A program made the position numbers and the translations under genes. This document shows, piece by piece, positions 52,101-61,100 of a stretch of DNA of 64,000 nt (position 1 is the stretch's first letter; every line of letters starts with the position of its first letter). Under the pieces are notes generated by a model, which did no database searches, was not told the DNA's origin, and saw only the letters and a program-made list of their open reading frames with translations. The stretch is taken from positions 1,202,168-1,266,167 of the forward strand of contig JACSVZ010000016.1 in NCBI GenBank assembly GCA_014706295.1, read 5' to 3'. Source of the stretch: Lycocorax pyrrhopterus obiensis. Its lineage: Eukaryota; Chordata; Aves; Passeriformes; Paradisaeidae.

Positions 52101-55100
52101 AGGAAATCTTCTCTTTGCTTGCCTTGTCCTTGCAGGTGTTTGAGTTTCTGATCCGGCTGCACTCAGCTGAGGGATCTGTGGATGAGGAGGTGTATCCCTA
52201 TGTTCGGACCCTGCTGCACTTCGACACGCGGGAATTCCTCAATGTGCTGGCTCTGGTAAGAGACCCTGGCTTTCTGAGAGAAAAATGCAGTGCCAGTTCT
52301 CCCATCATCAATGAGGTTCCTGTCAATAAATCCATGCTTTAGATAAACCAGGAGTTCCTGACTTGGGGCAGGAACAGTTCTGGTGGTTGTTCTATAAGAT
52401 ATCAGAGGGAATCACAGTAGTCCTTTGTGGCCTTAAATACAGAGTGATGAACATGACACTACACAGTGAAACTGCTGGCAACAGAGGCTGTCTTTAAAAC
52501 AGAGGTAAAACGAGAATAATGTATCTGTAGAGTGTTCTAGTATCTACCTCTGTCTCCTGCATGGAGATCTGTCTTTCTTATTTTCCAAATTTCTAGAATT
52601 TCCTATGTCTGTTTGGACCCATTACTTTAACCTGAGTGTGTAAAAACCATTCTGGTAGTTACAAAGAGCAAATTATATCTTGGAACCTGCTGTTTAGGGA
52701 TATGCAGAGAAAGGACTTAAACCAACATTGTCTGCTTTGTGTTTACTGTTATTCTGAGGGATTCTGCTCAAGGTGTCAGTGTTTTGCCTCTTGCAGACTT
52801 TTGAAGACTTTAAGAATGACAAGCAAGCTGTGGAGTATCAACAGAGAATTGTGGACATTCTTCTGAAAGTGAGTGTGCCTAAAAATGAACTGTGTTTGTG
52901 TCTGACTGACTGTATGTAATGCTCTGCAGCACAGTCTGTAATCTGGAGGAGGTGTTTCCAGTCCTGCTCTGGCTGACACCTCTGAGGAGGTGCTGGGCAG
53001 GAGCATGGATTCACCTCAGCCAAAGCTGTCAGTTGGATATTCAGAAGTGATGATTCATGCCCTTTAAATATGCTGACAGAGAGGTCTCCTTTCCTGTGCT
53101 TTCCTTTGGCTCTCCTTTCCTGGGTGATACTTTGTCAAATTTCGTCTCTGCACCATTAAGCTTATTTTTATCTGCTTCTCACTGGATCTGCTCCCTGATT
53201 GCTTCTGAGCAGGTAAAAAGGTCCCACATCTAAGGGATCCCAGGCCTTTCAGATCCTGTGCTTGGCAGGGTGCCACTGCATTTCTGCTGAATCCCTGCTC
53301 CCCGTGCCTGTAAATGCTATGTTTGGGATGCAGCATTTCCAGGATGACAGGCCTATCTTTAGTTTAGGAGAGAAGAGGAATGTCAGTTATCAGCCTGGTG
53401 CTCTGGAAAATCACTTGTCATCCCCAGCCCCTGTTCCCAACAATGGATGTTCCCATTAAAAGCTCTTGCTGCCAAGCACTGTTTGCTTTCCCCTCCAAGC
53501 TGTCACCATTAATCACGAGTGACTCCACTTGGAAGCAGTTTATGTATAAACATACCATAAGGAGCATTCCCTGTCCCTGTCATCACTGATAGATGAGACA
53601 AGGGCACGGTGAGTGACTTGGGTGGCAGTGCTGCTGCAGTGGGCAGCGACAAGGCCACTGTGAGGGGTTTTGTGAGCGTGCCCAAGCAGGACGTGGCTCT
53701 GAGGGGCACTTTAGCTCTGTGCTGGCTCAGCCTCTCTGGTTTGTGTCCTGAGCTGCTGTCAGCAGGAGGTGGCACACTGCAGCCATGTTCCAGAGCTGCT
53801 GGGGATGTGTTCCTGTTGTGACACCAACAGCAGGAGGGCAGCTTGAGAAGGGCTGCAGCGTTGCATCTTCAGGCAAACAGCGTGGTGTTACGAGAACTGT
53901 CAGTCTGGAATCTGCTGTCCTTTTGGGTAAAAATTAAAAGCTCTTGGAACTTTCAATTTAAATTTGCCATTAGCAGTAAAGAAAACACCTAGGAAACAGC
54001 TGTGCTTTTGAAATAGTTTGGTGAATGCAGACATGCTGCTAGTGCCAATCAGAACCTTTGCCAAATATATCATCCATGTGGCTGGCCTGCAGCCTCTGGA
54101 AGGTTGCTCTGTTCCAGGGGTGTCATATTTTCACCTTCACATAGACTGACAAGGACCCAGTTTGTGAAAAACAAAGCTAAAATTAATAAAATGCTCCAGA
54201 TAGTTCAATGAATAATATTTTAATGATGTTAGGTAATGCTGTTCTGACTAGAGTCCTGTACGAAATAGCCTTTTTAGACAGAAAATTAAGACTAAGAAAG
54301 AATGATTGCGTTAGCTGGTGTTTCAAGCAGAGCTCTGCTTGATTCTCTAATGTCTCTGGCCTGCCTGCCTCACTTGTGTCACATAACCATTAGCATCTCA
54401 TGGGGGTCTGGAACTCTGGGTCACTTGAAGAAATCAGTTGACTCCCCCCAGCTCTGACTGAATGAGGTTATAAACTGTGAGCTGCTCCATGGCGAGGCTT
54501 TGCTACAGCAGTTCTTAGATCTTAGCTGACAGAATTTTCCAGGTGATGGATTTCCTCCTGACTAAACACGCTGCTCTTAGAGGGAACTCTCCAAACAGGG
54601 ACACTTCACTTTCACTTTGGGTTTAGGATTTTTTTAGAAGCAGGAGACACCAAGTCAGGACACATCAGGCTCGTGTTTTATATGCCAGACAGGTGAAAAC
54701 CACTTCTTGGGTTTCCAGCCCCTTTTGTAGTGACTCTTAGATACTCCTTTTTTTCTGTAATTTCAAGTCAGCGCAGCCACAAGTTTCTCTAAATATTGTT
54801 AGACTAACAGCTAATTCAATGTGAGAAAAGCTTTTCCTCTAACCTGCAGTCATTTCTTAGCTATTAGAGTAGTTTTTTACATGCCACAGTTGAAGTGGTG
54901 AGTGCCTGGGGCTTGAAATGAGGTGTTTGGGGTTTTTTTCTTCTATAATAATTATACTTTAACAATGTAACAACATTTCTCTGCTCAGAAGCTGTTCCAT
55001 GTCCCATGATCAACACAGGCTACAGAGGTGGAGATAAATGTGGGTTTGGAGCCTCTTCACACCTGAAAGGCAGGGACATGCAAGAATTCTTTCCTTGAGT

Positions 55101-58100
55101 TCATGGCAGAGAGGTGGAGCCTCTTCAGCTTTGGGACAGAAGTGCTTTAGCAAGGACACATCCACTGTCTATGCCTTCAGGGGACACAGCTGCATGCTGT
55201 GGAAGGGGACTTGTGTTTGACCTTCAGGATGGACTAATACCAGGAGGTGTCTGGGGTAGGAGAAGACATGATGGCTCACAGGGATTTCTTCTTGTCCCAG
55301 TTACTTTCCCAAAGGCAGCTGCAGAATCAATCCCTGTGGGTTTATTTTTCCCTTTTCTCTCCAACATTTCTCAGGTCATGGTGGAGAATTCTGACTTCAC
55401 CCCATCCCAGGTTGGCTGTCTCTTTACTTTCCTTGCCCGGCAGCTCGCCAAGCCCAACAACACCTTGTTTGTCAACAGGACGCTGTTTGACCAGGCAAGT
55501 ATTCCTGTGTGTGTGTGGCATTCCGAGCAGGGTGCACCACTGCAGAAAGCGTGGCCAGTGCTGTAGACTGGAGCAGGTCTGGAGGTACAGGTGGCATCTT
55601 GCTGGGCTGTTGCTGTGATTTCCCAGGAGCGGAGCAGGACAGACCATGGAAGCACAGTACACTGTGTTGCAGCTTGGCTGGAACTGTAGGAGAAACAGCA
55701 TCACATCTAGGAAGTGTTCAAGGCCAGGTTGGATGAAGCTCTTAGCAATCTGGTCTGGTGCAAGGTGTCCCTGCCCATGGCCGAGGGGTGGAACTGGATG
55801 GGCTTTAAGGTCCTTTCCAACCCAAGCCAGTCTGGGGTAAGGGGTGTCGACTAAAATTACATTAGTGAGCTTATAGAGCATGTAAATGTAGCTGGTCACT
55901 TTTAGTTCAGGTGGCCACTACCTTCTCTGCTGTTTGAAAAAGACATTTGCACCAATGCATGCCCAAAGCTTGCATGAGTTAACTTTGTGTCCCAGCTTAG
56001 GTCCCAGAAATTCCTGGGACTGAGGAGGAGGCTTTACTGGCTACAGCAGTTGTGCTGTGATGATAATAGGGATGTATGAGCACTAATAAAAATGAATTAG
56101 AATATATATGTCCTTTGTCCTAATTTAAGACTGAACAACTCTGTGGAGGCTAAACAGATTTGGATGGAACACTTTCATTCCACATATATTAAATTTTATG
56201 AATTACATAATTTCCTGTTTTCCTGGTGAGATGGTACAGTCCAGGAGCAAGGGTCAGTGTAGTGGTGCCAGCTGTTTGGTGTGCAGTCCAAAGCAGAAAC
56301 ATGGGGTTCCCTGAGTTCTTCTATATTCCCTGGGTTCCCTAAAGTTTGGTTCTAGATCTTGGTGCAGAGTCCTGTGTTTCCCTCCCAGGAGTCTTTCTGC
56401 AGTTCTCTGCTATTCCAGTATTCCCAGCTTGGTTCCAAGACCAGGTGCACTCCGATGGCCCCATTGTGTGGTGGCTTGCTGTTGCCACTGCTGGTGCTCA
56501 GGGTGTGCTGGCCAGTCTGTGCTCCCAGCTGTGCCAGCCAGGCCTGGTTCACACCAGCCTCTACCCCTGGCACAGGTGCTGGAGTTCCTGTGCAGCCCGG
56601 ATGACGACTCCCGGCATTCCGAGAGGCAGCAGGTAAGAGCCTTCCAGGGAACGCTCTTGGAGCACCAGGCAAGGGCAGGCTGTGGAGCAGAATTTGGCCT
56701 CAGGAGTGGGTGTGGGCTTTGGGTCACATGCCAGAGACACAGGCATGGGGATATTGGGCAGTGCTGGGCACAGCAGGAGGGAAGGGTCCCACCCCAGCAT
56801 TGCTTGCAGGAGGAAGAACAGGCAGGAAAGGTCTCAATAAGCACATGACCTTCCTAGTTAAAGGACAATTAATTAACAAATCAGTAAAGTCAGCCCTGTG
56901 TTCTTGCCAAGTTGAATGGAGCAGGAGCAGTGTACTCGCAGTGGCACTGGCTGTTCAGCTGCTGCTGCCCTGTAAATAACTGGCATTCAATCTCTGTAGG
57001 TCCTTCTAGAGCTGCTCCAGGCAGGAGGGATCGTGCAGTTTGAAGAGAGCCGCCTCATCCAAATGGCAGAGAAGGCTGAGTTGTGAGTTGCTGGACACAA
57101 TATATAAAAACTGCCTTTAGGTCTTGTGTATCATATTGACATACTGCCTTTAACGCTCTTCCACAGCTCTTTTTTGACTCCACTTTTGTTATTTCTACTT
57201 TGCAGCTGTGTTTGGGGTTATTTTCCCTGTGCATTGACACTATGCTTCATTTAAGATGTTCACTTTTAGTCCCAGACTTTCTTTCCTGGGTGTTCTTAGA
57301 GAAAGCATTGTTAAGAAAAGAGGGGGTAGAGCTGTGGAAACCCTTCAGGAGAAACCCTGTGGGACTTGATGAGTTTTGGCATTCCCTATCCTGGAGCCCA
57401 GGCTGTGTTCAGAGGCACGGTTATATATTGGAGTGCTCTACCCCTGGCAGATGGAGATGCCTGGTTGGGGTGAGACCCACAGGTGGATTTAAAAGCATGA
57501 AGGGGTCTGGAGCCACCCCCATGGTACTCATTTTAGAATTGAGTAGGAGAGACAAAAACAGTATCTGGAAAGGCTGAAAATTTCCAGCATCTCCTTTAGA
57601 TGCTTTATGATTCCAGAAAGAGTCTGTTATGCCAGAACAGAGCCAGCCAGGGAGGGCATCTTCATCCAGGCTCTGAGTTTGGGTGTTACATGAATGAATC
57701 CCCCGTGGTACAAAGGACCAGAGGGAGAGCAGTGGCGGGTGTGCCATGCCTGTTCTCCTGTGTGTCCTAGAAGGAGTAACTCAATCAAATTTTTCACATT
57801 CAGTAAACACATTTTTTTCTCCTTGCTTCAGAGAATTTGACAGCCAGGCCCACCAGCTCAGCCACTTCCATCAGAGCTAAAAGAGCTATAGTGTAATATT
57901 AATTATCAGACTCTTCATTTGGTTGGCCTCAGTTACATTTGATTTTATGTAAAGTCTCAAAATATTGAAGATGTTTACTAAAATGTGCAGGCAGGAAGCT
58001 GTGTCATAACACATTGTTGAGTCATGTTCAGTGAATTTCTTCAAATTAGTGTAGTGGATTGACCTAACTTAGAGCAGAGTGTTGTGGAAACAAGGAAGAT

Positions 58101-61100
58101 CATCTCTGACAGCAGAACCTGTGAGACCTGATTCATTAAGGATTGTTGTCCTCTGTCCCTTGCCTCTCCCCTTAGTAACTCCAGTTTTCTCTGTTCTGGG
58201 TGATAATTTCCCGGAAGAGGGAGGTTTGTGGGCAGGTTGGCCTGGGGCTGGTACAAATGGCACTCCAGCACACTGGAGCCACCCAGCCTGTGTGCTGAAA
58301 ACCCCAATGTAAGACACTTTGAAGTGCTGCGTACCTGTTGTGCTGGCTCAGCTGAGTGGTTTTCCTGACATGGGAAGTTTCCCTTCTTTTCAGCTACCAG
58401 ATTTGTGAGTTCATGTACGAACGGCAGCTTCGCTATGACAAAATCATCGGCTGTTACCTGCGGGATCCCCTGAGGAAGGTGAGTAACCCTGGTGCTCCTG
58501 GCCTTCCTGCTTTGTGGCCATGCAGCCTGATTGCTGGCTACAGTGACTGGGCACAGCTGCCTTGCTCTTCTAGCATAATTACCTTAAAAATGCCCTTAAC
58601 AGTTGAGGTTTCTTAGTTGTGGTCAAAGCTGTTTGTGTTTGTCTAGTGGAGAGGAGCTGATTTCTTTTTTTTTGAAGTCTCAGAGTTTTCCTTTATTTTT
58701 AAATGTAGTGCTAGTACAACAAACCTGAGTGCAAGGTGGGATTTACTGCAGGTGTGGCTAACTGCAGTACTTCTTTGTTTCTGCCGTTGGTCCCTACATT
58801 TCTTCCCCTGGACACAGGCTCTCTGCCCTTAGCCCTCTGCCATTACCTTCTGCATGTGCCTCAACTGCATACCTGCCACAGTTTTTGAGGCATTCCCTTC
58901 CCTGCCTCCAGCAGAACTTGGGATGGGAGTCTGGCAAATGTGACCTCACCAGGTCCTTCTAAACCCACAATGCTGAATGTTGTGTGGGTGAAGGAGTCAG
59001 AAGGTTGTAATGGTGAGGTGGTTGGAAGCCATGACACAGGAAAACACCTGAGCTGGGGCCAGTGCAGGAGAGCCTGGGGGAGAGGCCAGCATCAGGGAGG
59101 AACTCAGGAATATGCTGGGAAAACTGAGCTACCCTCTGGCAGTGTTCTCTCTGCCTGCGCTCCTAGCTCAAGCGATGTCCTGTCCTTTTTCCCTGTGGGC
59201 AAGAGGGAGACATTTCTAATAGGGGAAGAACAATTCTCTTTGACCTCAGTGCTTAACACATTAGCATCAGGTTCCTCTTGGCTCTCCTTTCCTGGCAGTT
59301 CTTCAGGAACTCTTTAGGGACATACAGCCTCCCTGCAGATCATTCATCCTGCCCTGCTCAGAGAGGAGTAGCCCTGAGGTCATCCCAAGGCTGTTGGAAA
59401 CACTCTCCTTTCCAAAAGCCAGTGCTGGTGGTGCTGCAGAACACACTGCAGCATTTATGGGTTTGTGCTTTGCAGGAAGAAGTTTTCAACTACATCCACA
59501 ACATCTTGTCCATGCCCGGCTACAGTGCTGAGGAGAAGCAGCTGGTGTGGCAGAAAGCTTTGGACCATATAGAGGTAGGTACAGTATATCCTGCACCCAC
59601 GGTCCCTCAGCTCCTGCTAATGGCTCTTGGATCTGCTGGCTGCTTTTCCATAGGCACAGGGGTCCAGTGCTGAGTCACAGCTGTTGAGACAGCTCCGACC
59701 TGAGCTCTGTGCTCTCACACGTTGGTGTAAGTGCCTCTCTCGGATTCAGGCTGGTTTCCTTGCCTTCCTGGTTTCAAGTGCTGCTCTTTGGATAATGGAG
59801 CCTTCTCAGGGGGTGATGGGTGGTGAGTGCTGTGGAGCAGAGGAGGGATCAATTAGTAAGTGTTCCATCTCCTGAGCATGCAGCAGCAGCAGCAAGGCAG
59901 GATATGGACATCACTGACCTCACAGGCTGTGGGATCCAGTTCCTCATGCTGATTCCTCACACTGATAAATGCGTTCAGCCCTGGTGCCCTGGCACTGCTA
60001 ACCTGGGGGATGATGTGGTCATGACTTCTCTGTAAGACACAGGCTGCTGCTGGACTTCTCCAGCTCATAATTTTTCCCATGTCTTCAATTTCTGTCTGCT
60101 TCAGGGGATGGAGATGTGTCTGAAATTATTGCCCAGTCAGTAGATGCGGGGAATCTATAATATTTCTAGTTCCTATAAAGTGCTGTCAGTCCCCGCCAGG
60201 GTGATCTGGAGATAAGCCAGGAAAATAATTCTGTCTGTAAAACAAGCCTTACAGACCACACTCCTTAGCAGAAAATGGCCACAGAATCTGTATCCTGTGA
60301 GGCAGACAAAAAGCTAATGGGCACATCTAGAGTACTTTTAGTTTCTACCAGCATCTGCAAGTAGTGCATGACTAATGAGAAAATGGACCAAGAGGGAGAC
60401 TGATTCAAAAGACAATGCACAAAGAAGCCCTGTGGATGCAGCTGTCTGACATGTGGCTCACTGAGCTCACAGCCCCTCTCCAGAGGCGCTGGCAGAGCTG
60501 TGGGACTAGTGGGGATGGTTGTGCTGGGGCTGAGCAGGCCTGGCTCATTGCAATCTCATCAGAGCAACTGGGGTTCCAGGTTGGGCAGCTGCTATCTGCT
60601 GTGCTGCTTCTTGTGTCTGCTTCCTTCTTCTGCTGCATCCCTGGTCCCCCAGAGAGCTGCTGGGCTCTGTGGGTCACCTTTCTTAGGCGCTGTCACTGAG
60701 ATCAGCTCCCTGTTTCCTTTTGGCATCTTCTGTTTCCCAGGATTGGTAAACAGCATATACAATTCCATGTGGTTTAGCAGCCTGCTGGCTGCTGTGGGCT
60801 TTTGTCCTTTTCCATTGTGTTAATCCTGCTCTCAGACATTCAGAAGACTTGAAACAGTAAATAACACTTTACTGGGGTGAAGCTGTGATTTCAGCTCTTC
60901 GGACAACTGTCATTTGCTGAGGTATGAATGCAGCAAACCAGCCTCTTCAGGGAAAACTGGCAGTGTCTGGAGAGGATTTCCTGGTGATTGTATGGCAGAA
61001 AGTGGGGCTTGTGATCAGTGCCACTTCTTATTTTCCCCATCATCCCACAGCCATTGTTCCTTGATGTTTATCTTAAAAAAATAAACTGTTCTCTTCAGTC

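Noticed and set aside
55342..55899. 185-codon - strand frame
   Set aside because: Overlaps VPS8 exon 28 and a CR1 fragment antisense; a shadow without domain.
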